Assembly (NCBI GenBank): GCA_900548495.1
Contig: URKT01000002.1
Span: 1 to 41,267 of the forward strand
Reading direction: 5' to 3'
Length of the DNA: 41,267 nucleotides
From: an uncultured Collinsella sp.
GTDB lineage: Bacteria; Actinomycetota; Coriobacteriia; Coriobacteriales; Coriobacteriaceae
Part shown: in pieces, positions 25,241 to 33,963 of the stretch
Position numbering within the stretch: position 1 is the stretch's first letter
Layout of the letters: the number at the start of each line of letters is the position of its first letter
Notes under the pieces: model-generated
Database searches by the model: none
What the model saw: only the letters and a program-made list of their open reading frames with translations
Told to the model about the DNA's origin: nothing
Program-made: the position numbers and the translations under genes

Positions 25241-25258
25241 ATATTGTTACAACAATAT
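25241..25258. promoter_or_regulatory. Palindromic candidate operator for the GntR regulator
   Basis: ATATTGTT-AC-AACAATAT, an 18-base palindrome about 47 bases before the minus-strand operon that includes the GntR gene. Confidence 0.5.
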
Positions 25259-25279
25259 ATTCAATATGTTATATCCAAT

Positions 25280-25366
25280 CGGTGAACGGTTGCAAACTTA
25301 TTGTACTGCTCGGAAAAAATAGCCTTTAGCTGGGAAAACATTATATTAATCAACTACCGTTCACCG
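25280..25366. promoter_or_regulatory. Inverted pair of CGGTGAACGGT motifs, widely spaced
   Basis: CGGTGAACGGT at 25280-25290 and its exact complement at 25356-25366. The same pair occurs at 9520-9549 with only eight bases between. The wide spacing here could allow looping. Confidence 0.6.
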
Positions 25367-25550
25367 AATAAGTATTTGAATTCTTGACATATCGACAAAG
25401 CGGAAAAAGAATTGGTTATGACAAATCGCGCAAATGATATTACATTTCGCACAAGAACGTATTCACTTACATAAGTGGATACAAGCGGGGACGACGACGG
25501 TTGAGTCCGGATAAATCGTTGTGTGCCCGGGAATCATGAAAGGATGTGTT

Positions 25551-27245
25551 ATGGACGCTATCGTCAAATTCCTTGAAAAACACCAGCCCCTCTTCGACAA
25601 AATCTCGAGGAACATTTATCTGGTGGCGATTAAGGATGGCTTTCTCTCGAATATGCCAATTGTGCTGTTCTCGAGCCTGTTCCTTCTTCTTTCGACGCTC
25701 CCTGCCTATGTAGGCATCACGCTTCCGTCTGAGGTGCTGGATTTCTTCAATAAAATCTATGCATATACCATGGGACTTCTTGGCATTATGGTGGCCGGCA
25801 CCACGGCGAGCTCACTTGCCATGTCGATGAACCGTCGCATGCCTTCGGGTAAATCTCTCAACCCCACCTCGTGCATGGTTTGTGCCATGTGCGGCATGCT
25901 CTTGCTATCGGTGACGAACGATGTTGTCTCGATTGGCGGAGCAGATACATCTGTTTTTGAAACCGGCTATATGGGAACCAAGGGTTTTCTCGCTGCGTTC
26001 GTAGCCGCATTCTTGACCGTTAATATCTATAAGGTGTGCATTAGCCATAATGTGACGATCAAGCTCCCCAAAGAGGTCCCTGGCTCTATTGCGCAGAGTT
26101 TTCGCGATATCTTTGCATTTGGGTTTTCGATCCTTGCGTGCGCTTTTATCGATCTTGCGAGCCGCAAGCTGCTTGCTGTGCCGTTCGCCAATTTGGTATC
26201 CGCTCTCATCTCGCCGCTGTTCTCCGCGGTTGACACCTATCCTGGCATGGCGCTTATCGAAGGCGCGGTCGCACTTTTCCAATTTATGGGTATCCACGGT
26301 GCTTCGGTTGTCATGAGTCCGATCAATGCTGCGCTCTACGGCAATACCGTTACCAATCTTGAGGTTTTCCAAGCAGGTGGACACCCGTCAATTGCTCTCA
26401 CGCAGGACTTTACAAGCTTCATCGGCGGTCTGGGCGGTTCTGGCTGCACGTTCATCGTTCCTATTATCCTGATCATGTTTATGCGCTCCAAGCAGCTTAA
26501 AGCCATGGGCAAGGCATCGATTATCCCGGTGATTTTTGGAGTTAACGAGCCCGTTATCTTCGGTATGCCGATTGTTCTCAATCCCTATATGTTCGTGCCC
26601 TTCCTAGTGGCTCCTATGGTCAACGCCATTATCGGTAAATTTTTCATTGACGTCATTGGAATGAACGCCCCCATGTATACCATGCCGTGGGCGCTTCCCG
26701 GCCCAATCGGTGCATTCCTCACCACGGGTCTCGATCTGCGTTCTCTCGTATTGATGGCAGTGCTGTTGGTCGTTGACTTTGTGATTTACTATCCGTTCTG
26801 CAAGGCGTATGACCATCAGCTTTGTTTGGAAGAGTCTGCAAAGGAGACTGCAGGAACCTCGGATGCAGATGCTATTGCCGCACAGGAAAATGTCGCAAAA
26901 GCTCTCGAGGCGGTAAAGGACAAGGCGGAGCAGATTCGCGTGCTTGTGCTTTGCCAGGGTGCTGGCACTTCGACTCTCTTGGCAAATGCTCTTCGCGAAG
27001 GTGCCGCTGCTAAGGGTATCGATCTGGTTTCTCAGTCCGGTGCGTACGGAAGCCACTATGAGACGATGGATCAGTACAACGTGATTGTTCTGGCACCCCA
27101 GGCGCGCATGTACTATGACGCTATGAAGGCCGATACCGATCGCCTTGGAATTAAACTGCTCACCACAAGGGGCAAGGAGTATATCGACCTTACCAACGAT
27201 CCCGAAGGCGCAATTGACTGGATCGTTCAGGAGCTGGCCAAATAG
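25551..27245 (+). CDS. PTS lactose/cellobiose-family EIICB
   Basis: 564 residues. The membrane IIC domain (1 to about 430) has the family pattern (MDAIVKFLEKHQPLFDKISRNIYL, GIMVAGTTASS, MNRRMPSGK, FMGIHGASVV, GVNEPVIFGMPIVLNPYM). A linker leads to a IIB domain with phosphorylated Cys468 in VLVLCQGAGTSTLLANAL. It imports and phosphorylates a disaccharide or beta-glycoside. It differs from the three EIICBs further right in having no paired LacG gene and in being divergent from a GntR regulator. AAGGATG precedes the chosen ATG; ten earlier in-frame codons are unlikely. The IIA partner is not in the window. Confidence 0.9.
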   Translation: MDAIVKFLEKHQPLFDKISRNIYLVAIKDGFLSNMPIVLFSSLFLLLSTLPAYVGITLPSEVLDFFNKIYAYTMGLLGIMVAGTTASSLAMSMNRRMPSGKSLNPTSCMVCAMCGMLLLSVTNDVVSIGGADTSVFETGYMGTKGFLAAFVAAFLTVNIYKVCISHNVTIKLPKEVPGSIAQSFRDIFAFGFSILACAFIDLASRKLLAVPFANLVSALISPLFSAVDTYPGMALIEGAVALFQFMGIHGASVVMSPINAALYGNTVTNLEVFQAGGHPSIALTQDFTSFIGGLGGSGCTFIVPIILIMFMRSKQLKAMGKASIIPVIFGVNEPVIFGMPIVLNPYMFVPFLVAPMVNAIIGKFFIDVIGMNAPMYTMPWALPGPIGAFLTTGLDLRSLVLMAVLLVVDFVIYYPFCKAYDHQLCLEESAKETAGTSDADAIAAQENVAKALEAVKDKAEQIRVLVLCQGAGTSTLLANALREGAAAKGIDLVSQSGAYGSHYETMDQYNVIVLAPQARMYYDAMKADTDRLGIKLLTTRGKEYIDLTNDPEGAIDWIVQELAK

Positions 27246-27281
27246 TGGATGCACTCCGTCGTTGATTCGTCGGTGTATAGT

Positions 27282-27318
27282 ACGGCCCCGCAGCTTATTG
27301 AGCTGCGGGGCCGTATTT
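27282..27318 (+). terminator. Terminator after the EIICB gene
   Basis: A perfect 14-bp stem (27282-27295 with 27301-27314) and a short ATTTC tail. Confidence 0.8.
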
Positions 27319-27403
27319 CGTTGAGTATCAAGTTGAGACAATGAGCGCAACCGACGTGAGATCGCATTGGCGCTCTCCGAGTCACCGACAAGCTGACTTC
27401 CAT

Positions 27404-27746
27404 CTATGTGACCAATTCGCTCTCGGTGTTTAACCTGCTCGAGACGCGCGTAGACTGCGACCTGTGCCTGGTAGGCGGCATGTACCGTCGCCGCACCGCC
27501 GCCTTTGTGGGGCCCACGGCCGAGGATACCCTGCGTGCGCTGGGCATCGACGCGGCGTTTATCGGTGCCAACGGCATTCTGGACGGCGACGTGTCTACAT
27601 CCAATATGGAAGAGGGCCGCATCCAGCAGCTCGCCTTTAGCAAGGCCGATACGCGCTACCTCATCGCCGACTCCAGCAAGATCGGCGGGCGATACTTCTG
27701 CCCCCTGCCGGCGCGGGGGTACCGCTTTACAATGACGCGTAAATGA
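27404..27746 (+). pseudogene. Decayed C-terminal part of a DeoR-family regulator
   Basis: Reading from 27408, about 95 residues (TNSLSVFNLLETRVDCDLC ... NMEEGRIQQLAFSKAD) match residues from about 125 onward of the intact regulator at 22445, with high identity at DNA level too. The DNA-binding half is missing. After the shared ADSSKIG the match breaks at about 27690-27716, but the flank word ATGACGCG(C/T)AAAT found after the intact gene (23296-23308) reappears at about 27732-27744. So a copy of the gene plus its 3' flank was duplicated and then trimmed. Not likely to make a functional protein. Confidence 0.85.
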
Positions 27747-27783
27747 CTTTGGGAAACAAGGATGAGGCTATTCTGAGATATGA

Positions 27784-29016
27784 CTAGACTCCGTATTTCG
27801 TCTTTATGTCCCTTGAGAATGAATCGTAGTCTTCATAGAGCCCTTCTCTGCTTTCATCCTCGGCGTGGTTTACACGTTCAAGGAGTTTATCCTTTGGAGC
27901 CTCTTTTGTTATTGCGGCCTCGCCATCGGGTATTGTGGCTTGTAAGAATAGTTCTAGAGCATGGGCGTCTTTGAGTATGTAGCCCGTCGAACGACCCGCT
28001 CCTGTTTTTTCGATTGCGCTGCAACTAACAAGCTGACCGAGGGTTCGTTTAACGGTTACCTCGCTGATATCGGGGCAGTTGGACCGGATGTCGGATTTCT
28101 TAATGACGCCGGGTCTCTGTTGAAATAGAACAGCGATGCGCGCTTGCTTCGACATGGGACGAGTGCTTGATTCAATTAAGGTACGCTGCTCGAGCTGTCG
28201 GTAGGCGGCCAGGGTTGTTCCGAGCATGAAACGGATAAAGGGTACTTCGGTGTTTTGATTTTCATTCCATCCAGTGGAGCTTGCAGCGAGGGCGTTGTAG
28301 TAAAGCGCTTTGTTGTCTTCAATAAGTCGCTCGATGCTGATGTAACGCGCAACGTCGTATCCAGTCTTTTCGAGCAGCAGCGTTGTAAGGAGCCGACTCA
28401 TCCTGCCATTGCCATCGTTGAAGGGATGAATGCTAACAAAATCGAAGATAAAGCGGAGCGATATAAGGAGGGGATCGCAAACTTGGCGAGATAAAGCATC
28501 GTTGAGGGACTGGCAGGCTTCTTTAATAAGTCCCGGGGTTGCTAGAGCCGAAGGGGGCCTAAAGCGCACATATCGATTACCTTGATCGTCAATGGAGACG
28601 ATTTCGTTATCGCCATCTTTCCAATGGCCTCCATACGAGATTGCCGTGTGCGCCATGAGGTCACGATGCAACTGCAGAATGACCGATGGCGTTACGGGAA
28701 TGGAATCGTGTTGCTCGTGAATAAGCGACAGCACATCTCGGTATCCAGCGATTTCTTCCTCTGCGCGGGAGCTTGGCTTGGCGGAATATGCCATGATCGC
28801 TTTGAGTCTTTTTTGGGTGGTAACAATTCCTTCAAGTCCGTTGGAGGATCGGGTGCTTTGGATCTTAGCCTCCTCCATTAGGGACGATAGAAGCTCGGGT
28901 TTGACTTGACTCAGAGCAAGCTGACGGCCTTTATGCTCGCGTATCGAGAGGAGGAGGTTGGTGATTGGAGTTGCTTCGAGTTCCGCTGGGACTGTGGTGT
29001 AATCGAACTGGCGCAT
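27784..29016 (-). CDS. Fic-domain protein (probable AMP-transferase) with wHTH C-terminus
   Basis: 410 residues. The Fic core has the full active-site motif HPFNDGNGR (197-205), so it should transfer AMP or another nucleotide to a target protein. An N-terminal inhibitory helix is present: SNGLEG (58-63) fits the (S/T)xxxE(G/N) motif, so the enzyme is self-inhibited (class II). The segment after about 300 (ARIAVLFQQRPGVIKKSDIR..., SEVTVKRTLGQLVSC) looks like a winged helix that may bind DNA. Its own promoter carries a 32-bp inverted repeat (29025-29099). It lies alone between sugar genes and shows no link to them. Confidence 0.93.
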   Translation of the reverse strand: MRQFDYTTVPAELEATPITNLLLSIREHKGRQLALSQVKPELLSSLMEEAKIQSTRSSNGLEGIVTTQKRLKAIMAYSAKPSSRAEEEIAGYRDVLSLIHEQHDSIPVTPSVILQLHRDLMAHTAISYGGHWKDGDNEIVSIDDQGNRYVRFRPPSALATPGLIKEACQSLNDALSRQVCDPLLISLRFIFDFVSIHPFNDGNGRMSRLLTTLLLEKTGYDVARYISIERLIEDNKALYYNALAASSTGWNENQNTEVPFIRFMLGTTLAAYRQLEQRTLIESSTRPMSKQARIAVLFQQRPGVIKKSDIRSNCPDISEVTVKRTLGQLVSCSAIEKTGAGRSTGYILKDAHALELFLQATIPDGEAAITKEAPKDKLLERVNHAEDESREGLYEDYDSFSRDIKTKYGV

Positions 29017-29024
29017 GCGGCTCC

Positions 29025-29099
29025 TTTCGGTATCACGAACATACTTTCGATATCATAATACCATTAAATGATACCGAAAGTATGTTCGTGATACCGAAA
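29025..29099. promoter_or_regulatory. Large inverted-repeat operator before the Fic gene
   Basis: Two 32-base arms (29025-29056 and 29068-29099) are complementary except at one position. Each arm holds two half-sites, TTTCGGTATCA and TTTCGATATCA (or TTTCGGTATCA), 19 bases apart. So there are four half-sites, starting nine bases before the start codon. This suggests autoregulation by the winged helix of the Fic protein. Confidence 0.75.
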
Positions 29100-29153
29100 A
29101 CTGGAAACCATGGTTCATAACTGCTTGGAAAGTTCGGATTTGACTATCTTATT

Positions 29154-29290
29154 GTCTCGATCTGTAACAGGTAGACGGTCGAAAGTGGGCTATGTGTTAC
29201 AGATTGAGATATTTCTGCTCGGGCGTTCTGTTTGTCTTGATCTGTAACAGCTAGGGCCGAAAATCCCTGCTAGATGTTACAGATTGAGAC
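29154..29290. repeat. 57-bp palindromic repeat, locus 2 (two copies)
   Basis: Copies at 29154-29210 and 29234-29290, start-to-start 80 bases, between the Fic promoter and the lacG-type terminator. Arms match the consensus with single changes (GTCTTGAT in the second copy, GAGAT end in the first). The remainder of 29017-29383 is the Fic operator and the terminator. Confidence 0.9.
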
Positions 29291-29313
29291 AAACGGCCTG
29301 CTCGGGCCGAGCC

Positions 29314-29361
29314 AAAACAAAAAGGCCGCATGCGAACCCGTGGAGGGGCTCGCATGCGGCC
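29314..29361 (-). terminator. Terminator of the first lacE-lacG cassette
   Basis: A perfect 12-bp stem (29324-29335 with 29350-29361). The A-rich run at 29314-29323 gives a T run on the minus strand. Confidence 0.85.
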
Positions 29362-29383
29362 GACAGGGGATGCGCGGCGGAAA

Positions 29384-30805
29384 CTAGGCCATAAGCAGGC
29401 CGGTCTCCGAGACGTTCTTGTACCAGTACGCGCTCGCCTTGGGATAGCGCTTCTGGGTCTCGAAGTCGATGTAGAACAGGCCATAGCGCTTGTTATAGCC
29501 GTTGGTCCAGGAGAACTGGTCCTGCAGCGACCACACAAAGTAGCCGTCGACGTTCACGCCGCCGTCAATTGCCTTGAGGATCCATGCGAGATGCTGACGC
29601 ATGTAGTCGATGCGAGGGGCGTCGTCGATAAAGCCGTCCTCGAAGTCGTCCTTATAGCCCATGCCGTTCTCGGTGATGTAGATCTTCTTGTAGTTGGGGT
29701 AATCGTTCTTAATGCGGAGCAGCAGGTCGTACAGGCCCTCGGGATAGATGATCCAGTCCCAATCGGTGGTGGGAACGCCTTCGCGCACGCATGACTCGCC
29801 CACGCCCTTGAGGAACCAGCGCGAGGAGCCCTTGTCGCCGGTGCCATTGTGGTTGATGTCGTTTTCGCCCTCGGCGGCACGCAGGAACTGGCACTTGTAG
29901 GTGTTGACGCCCAGGCAATCGTTGTAGGGGAGCGCGGCGGTCAGCGCGGCGATGTCCTCGTCGCGGACGTCGAGCTCGCCGCCGGCGATATGGGCAAGCT
30001 TGGTCGCAGCCTCCATGGTGTCGGCTGCATAGTGGCCACGGAAGGTGGCGTCGAGTACCCAGCGGTTGTTGATGACGTCGGCCATGCGGGCGGCCTCGCA
30101 GTCGGCAGCGCTGTTGGGATCGAGGGGATACTTGGGCTCCAGGTTCTGGACAATGCCGATCTCACCCTCAAAGCCGCCCTCATGGAAGGCGACGACAGCC
30201 TTGGCGTGGGCCACCATCATGTTGTGCATGAGCTGGAAGGCCTTGTCCAGGCGATACTTCTCGCCGTGCGGCCAGTTGCCGACGATAAAGCTGCCCTCGG
30301 CGGTTGCGGGAATCTCGTTAAACGTGAACCAGTGCTTGACCTCGGTGAACTCGGCAAAGCAGAACTTGGCGTACTCGACAAAGGCGTCGATCGTCGTGCG
30401 CGTCAGGAAGCCCTCGCCGCCGTCCTGGTAAAAGGCCTCGGGCGTATCAAAGTGATCGAGCGTGACATAGGGGATAACGCCGGCTTTGTTGCAGGTGGCG
30501 AAAAGCTCATGATAGAAGGCGACACCCTCGTGGTTGATCTCGCCAGTGCCGTTGGGGAAGATGCGGCTCCAAGCGATGGAGACGCGGATACCGTTGATGC
30601 CGAAGCGCTGGCACAGGTCGATATCGACCGGGTACTTGTTGTAGAAATCGCTTGCGGGATCGGGGGAGAAGCGACCCTGAGCTGCCAGGAAATCGTCCCA
30701 GGGCACTTTGCCCTTGCCGTGCGTGCGGGTCTCGCCCTCAACCTGGTAAGCGGCGGTGGCGCCGCCAAACACAAAGCCGTCGGGGAACTGCATGGGGTTG
30801 GTCAT
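29384..30805 (-). CDS. lacG: 6-phospho-beta-galactosidase-like GH1 enzyme (cassette 1)
   Basis: 473 residues, glycoside hydrolase family 1. Acid/base Glu164 lies in TFNEI and nucleophile Glu379 in ITENGMG. Phosphosugar specificity is indicated by SWTNGYNKRYGLFYIDF near the end, the segment that holds the 6-phosphate in LacG, and the overall sequence tracks LacG (QGRFSPDPASDFYNKYPVD, TTDWDWIIYPEGLYD). It splits the phosphorylated disaccharide imported by the EIICB gene just upstream, releasing galactose-6-phosphate or a similar sugar. A 6-phospho-beta-glucosidase activity is possible. AAAGGAT precedes the ATG. Confidence 0.9.
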   Translation of the reverse strand: MTNPMQFPDGFVFGGATAAYQVEGETRTHGKGKVPWDDFLAAQGRFSPDPASDFYNKYPVDIDLCQRFGINGIRVSIAWSRIFPNGTGEINHEGVAFYHELFATCNKAGVIPYVTLDHFDTPEAFYQDGGEGFLTRTTIDAFVEYAKFCFAEFTEVKHWFTFNEIPATAEGSFIVGNWPHGEKYRLDKAFQLMHNMMVAHAKAVVAFHEGGFEGEIGIVQNLEPKYPLDPNSAADCEAARMADVINNRWVLDATFRGHYAADTMEAATKLAHIAGGELDVRDEDIAALTAALPYNDCLGVNTYKCQFLRAAEGENDINHNGTGDKGSSRWFLKGVGESCVREGVPTTDWDWIIYPEGLYDLLLRIKNDYPNYKKIYITENGMGYKDDFEDGFIDDAPRIDYMRQHLAWILKAIDGGVNVDGYFVWSLQDQFSWTNGYNKRYGLFYIDFETQKRYPKASAYWYKNVSETGLLMA

Positions 30806-30839
30806 GAGTCATCCTTTCTGTGGGATTCGAATAGGGAGA

Positions 30840-30866
30840 GGTGCCCGAACTGGGGATCCGGGCACC
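30840..30866 (-). other. Intercistronic hairpin, lacE-lacG cassette 1
   Basis: GGTGCCCG (30840-30847) and CGGGCACC (30859-30866) pair in the 76-base gap between the EIICB stop and the lacG start. No T run follows, so it is probably a processing or attenuation element. Confidence 0.6.
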
Positions 30867-30881
30867 AACAGAGGGAGGAAC

Positions 30882-32660
30882 CTAGTCGAGGTTCTCGCGG
30901 AGCCACTTGATGGCGCCAGCGGGGTCGCGAGTAAGGTCGATATATTCCTTACCGCGCGGGGCGAGCAGCTTAATGCCCAGGCGATCGGTGTCGGCCTTCA
31001 TGTCGTTGTAGTAGCTACGGACCTGCGGGGCAAGCACGATAACGTCGTACTGATCCATGATGGCAGTGTGCTGGCCATAGGCGCCTGCGGAGGAAGCGAT
31101 GTTCTCTCCGGTCTGTGCGGCACCTTCCTTGATGGCGTTGGCGAGCATGGCAGAGGTGCCGGCGCCGGCGCACAGGACGAGGACCTTCAGGCCATCGACA
31201 TCCTTCTTGGAGGATGCATCGGCAGCGGGTTCGAGCTGATCGGCGACAGGCTTGCTGTCGGCGGCAGCGGCGGTCGGCTCGACGGAAGCGGTGGTCTGCT
31301 CGACAGCGGGCGCAGAGGTGCTGGCGGCGATGGTGGCAGCACCATCGGACTCGAGACCCAGCTCGGCGGCGCGCTCGGCCTCCTGGTCGCAGAGCAGCTT
31401 ATCGTATGCCTTCAAGAACGGCAGGTAGATGATGGCGTCCAGCAAGATGATGATCGCGACAAACACCAAGGCGATAAGCTGGAAGTTCGTGGTGATGAAG
31501 ATGCCGATGGGGGCAGGGGTGGCCCAAGGCACCACGAAGGAGAAGCCGTTCATGCCCACGTTGTCGATAAAGAACTTGGCAACACTCACGTTGACGCAGC
31601 CGGCGGCAACAAAGGGGATGAGCATGTAGGGGTTAAGGATCATCGGCGCGCCAAAGAGCAGCGGTTCGTTGACGGCGAAGGCAACAGGAACAATCGAGGC
31701 CTTACCGACGGCTTTGAGCTGCTTGGACTTCATAAAGAGAATCAGCAGAAGCGGCACGATGAACGTGGCGCCGGTGCCGCCGAACTCACCTACGAGCGAC
31801 ATGTTAAAGGTGAGGGAGTGGGCGGGGTGACCACCGGCCAGCAGAACCTGCAGGTTCTCGGCCTGGTTGGCAAGACGGATGGGGTCGATGCCCGGCTGGA
31901 CGATCGAGGGGCCGTGGACGCCGATAAACCAGAAGAACGCGGTGGCTGCCTGAATAAGGATGAGTCCGGGGTAGGTCTCTGCTGCAGTGAAGAGCGGGGA
32001 GAGCAGCTTGATGAGCAGCTCGGAGAACGGAACGCCCATGAGGTTGCGCACGACCACATCGATGATGCCGCAAATGATGACAGCGCCACCGAAGGGGATG
32101 ATGTCGCGGAAGTTCTGTGCGATGGCGCCCGGAACCTCCTTGGGCAGCTTAATGGTCAGATCGCGCGAGACGCAGAACTTATAGACCCACACGGTAATGA
32201 ACGCGGCGATATAGGCCGAGAACAGACCGCGCGTGCCCATGCTGGTGCAATCGAAGACCGAAAGCTCGGAGCCGTTGAACTTGGTGGTGAACTGCGTAAC
32301 AGCGAGCAGCAGCATGCTGCACTGGGCGGCCACCATGGTGGAACCGTCGTTGAGCACTTTGCCGGCGGGCATGCGACGGTTCATGGAGGCCGTAAAGTTC
32401 TTGGCAGTGGTGCCGGCAACCATGATGCCCATGACACCCATGGTGAAGTTGTACAGCTTGTTGCACCAGTCGATGAGCGGCTGGGGCAGCGTGATGCCAA
32501 CTACGCCAGGAAGGGTGGCAATCAGCAGGAAGATCGAAGAGGTAAGGACGATGGGCATGCACCCAAGGAATCCGTCCTTGATGGCCTGGAGGTAGATGTT
32601 CCTCGAGATCTTCTCAAAGAACGGCTGATGCTTTTCGAGCATCTTTACGATGGCGTCCAT
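30882..32660 (-). CDS. lacE: PTS lactose-family EIICB (cassette 1)
   Basis: 592 residues. The IIC membrane domain (1 to about 430) with MNRRMPAGK, GVHGPSIV and AVNEPLLFGAPMILNPYM is followed by an Ala/Pro/Ser-rich linker (about 440-488) and the IIB domain with phosphorylated Cys497 in VLVLCAGAGTSAMLANAI. It brings in lactose or a related beta-galactoside as the 6-phosphate. It heads the cassette with the lacG-type gene, divergent from the LacI regulator at 32936. GGAGCTCT precedes the ATG. Confidence 0.92.
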   Translation of the reverse strand: MDAIVKMLEKHQPFFEKISRNIYLQAIKDGFLGCMPIVLTSSIFLLIATLPGVVGITLPQPLIDWCNKLYNFTMGVMGIMVAGTTAKNFTASMNRRMPAGKVLNDGSTMVAAQCSMLLLAVTQFTTKFNGSELSVFDCTSMGTRGLFSAYIAAFITVWVYKFCVSRDLTIKLPKEVPGAIAQNFRDIIPFGGAVIICGIIDVVVRNLMGVPFSELLIKLLSPLFTAAETYPGLILIQAATAFFWFIGVHGPSIVQPGIDPIRLANQAENLQVLLAGGHPAHSLTFNMSLVGEFGGTGATFIVPLLLILFMKSKQLKAVGKASIVPVAFAVNEPLLFGAPMILNPYMLIPFVAAGCVNVSVAKFFIDNVGMNGFSFVVPWATPAPIGIFITTNFQLIALVFVAIIILLDAIIYLPFLKAYDKLLCDQEAERAAELGLESDGAATIAASTSAPAVEQTTASVEPTAAAADSKPVADQLEPAADASSKKDVDGLKVLVLCAGAGTSAMLANAIKEGAAQTGENIASSAGAYGQHTAIMDQYDVIVLAPQVRSYYNDMKADTDRLGIKLLAPRGKEYIDLTRDPAGAIKWLRENLD

Positions 32661-32765
32661 AGAGCTCCTTTGCTACTTGATGCGCGATGCATGTGGATGG
32701 AACTGGTCGTCGATGGATGGTCAGGACTGCCCGGAAACCTTCCTGCTCAAGGAAGGCATTGCGAA

Positions 32766-32798
32766 ATGACAACGTTGTCATTTCGTTAATGACAACGT
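32766..32798. promoter_or_regulatory. LacI-type operators of cassette 1
   Basis: A perfect palindrome ATGACAACGTTGTCAT (32766-32781, extended by three bases each side) and a second left half ATGACAACGT (32789-32798), core to core 23 bases. They lie about 105 bases before the EIICB start, overlapping a plausible minus-strand -10 region. The intergenic stretch 32661-32935 holds nothing else I can name apart from the CGGT motif. Confidence 0.75.
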
Positions 32799-32851
32799 AA
32801 GACATTTTTGGAAGAGCAACAAGGATATACGGGTGAGTGGTCGATATTGTT

Positions 32852-32893
32852 CGGTAAACGGTTGATTTATCAGTCAGGCAGGTGGTGTATGCT
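32852..32893 (+). promoter_or_regulatory. CGGTAAACGGT motif and promoter of the first lacI
   Basis: CGGTAAACGGT at 32852-32862 followed by TGATTTATCA. TATGCT at 32888-32893 is a likely -10. The same motif occupies the same place before the second lacI (37957) and before the amino-sugar PTS (9738). Confidence 0.5.
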
Positions 32894-32935
32894 AGAACGC
32901 AAAAAACAAGCGATAGAGAATCGAGTGGAGAAGCA

Positions 32936-33946
32936 GTGACAACGATGGACAAGAAAAACGTCTCGATGAACGACGTGGCGATTGCCGCGGGTGTTTCTCT
33001 CAAGACGGTTTCGCGTGTGATCAACGAGCCCGATAACGTGCGAGAGTCGACACGCGATAAGGTCCATTCGGCAATGGAGGCGCTCGGATTTCGAACCAAC
33101 TTTGCCGCTCGTTCGCTCAAGTTGGGCCGTTACGGGTGCATCGGCGTTGTGCTGTTTCACTTGTCAGGCGGTGCCGTGGACATGATTGACGGTATCGCCG
33201 ATGCCGCCGAAGAGCGAGGCTTTGCGCTCACGATGATCAAAAAGCGGGCGGGGGAGAAGATGACCCTTGCCGATGCGGCGCGCAGGATGTCGCAGCTTCC
33301 CGTTGACGGCATGATCTTCAACCTGCGTCAGATGGTCGATGACTTTGATACTTTTGAGGCGCCGAAAGACCTCAAGACGGTGATTATCACATCAATGGAA
33401 CATCCTACCTGCTCCACCGTCAGTGACGACCAAGAGGGCGGCGCGCGCATGGCGTGTGAGTACTTCTTGAATCGCGGGCACAAGAACGTGTACTTCGTCT
33501 CTGGTAAGAAAGAAGCGCTGTCGAGCCAGTGCCGTATGAAAGGTTGGCGAGCGGCGCTCGAGGCGCGTGGCATTGAGCCGCCCGAGCCTCTGCAAGGCGA
33601 TTGGAATGCGGATAGTGGCTATGCCGCGGGCCTTGTGCTTGCCGATAAGCCCGATTGCACGGCGGTCCTCGCTGCTAACGACTGCATGGCAAACGGCGTG
33701 ATGATGGCTCTACGTGACAAGGGTCTGAGTGTGCCCGATGATGTGTCCGTGATCGGCTTCGACGATGAGCTCTACAAGACGATTCCCAACTCGATTCTGA
33801 CGTCAGTGAAGTTCCGTCACCGCGAACTGGGCGTCCGTGCGCTTAATGAGGTCGTCGCAGGTCTGGAAGCCCCGAGCTCCAGAAGCCGTACGCTCGTCTC
33901 GGGTGTGCTGGTCGAGCGTTCCAGCGTAAAGGACCTGCGGGTGTAG
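32936..33946 (+). CDS. LacI-family regulator of cassette 1
   Basis: 336 residues. The helix-turn-helix VSMNDVAIAAGVSLKTVSRV (about 9-28) and the following hinge (GFRTNFAARSLKLG) are typical LacI. The periplasmic-binding-like sensor domain ends with DDVSVIGFDDE and ILTSVKF. The GTG at 32936 has GGAG six bases before it; an ATG three codons later is 14 bases from that site and also possible. It diverges from the EIICB/LacG cassette and most probably represses it through ATGACAACGTTGTCAT. Confidence 0.9.
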   Translation: MTTMDKKNVSMNDVAIAAGVSLKTVSRVINEPDNVRESTRDKVHSAMEALGFRTNFAARSLKLGRYGCIGVVLFHLSGGAVDMIDGIADAAEERGFALTMIKKRAGEKMTLADAARRMSQLPVDGMIFNLRQMVDDFDTFEAPKDLKTVIITSMEHPTCSTVSDDQEGGARMACEYFLNRGHKNVYFVSGKKEALSSQCRMKGWRAALEARGIEPPEPLQGDWNADSGYAAGLVLADKPDCTAVLAANDCMANGVMMALRDKGLSVPDDVSVIGFDDELYKTIPNSILTSVKFRHRELGVRALNEVVAGLEAPSSRSRTLVSGVLVERSSVKDLRV

Positions 33947-33963
33947 ACGTGCTCGGCTCGTTC

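Larger units (their letters stand above)
25195..25550. other. Divergent promoter region of the orphan EIICB locus
   Basis: About 355 bases between two divergent genes. It contains a GntR-type palindrome (25241-25258), an inverted CGGTGAACGGT pair (25280-25290 and 25356-25366), and TTGACA at 25384-25389 as a possible -35 for the EIICB gene. Confidence 0.55.

Noticed and set aside
27330..27345. TTGAGACAAT near 27335 as an eleventh copy of the 57-bp repeat
   Set aside because: Only the outer ten bases of one arm match and no partner arm is present, so it is too short to call.
28255..28881. Small + strand frames opposite the Fic gene as an antitoxin
   Set aside because: They are antisense shadows; the Fic protein carries its own inhibitory motif SNGLEG and needs no separate antitoxin.
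30756..32789. Long + strand reading frame over the cassette-1 EIICB
   Set aside because: It is the antisense shadow of a convincing EIICB gene in GC-rich DNA; its translation is a low-complexity Gly/Asp/His mix with no domain.
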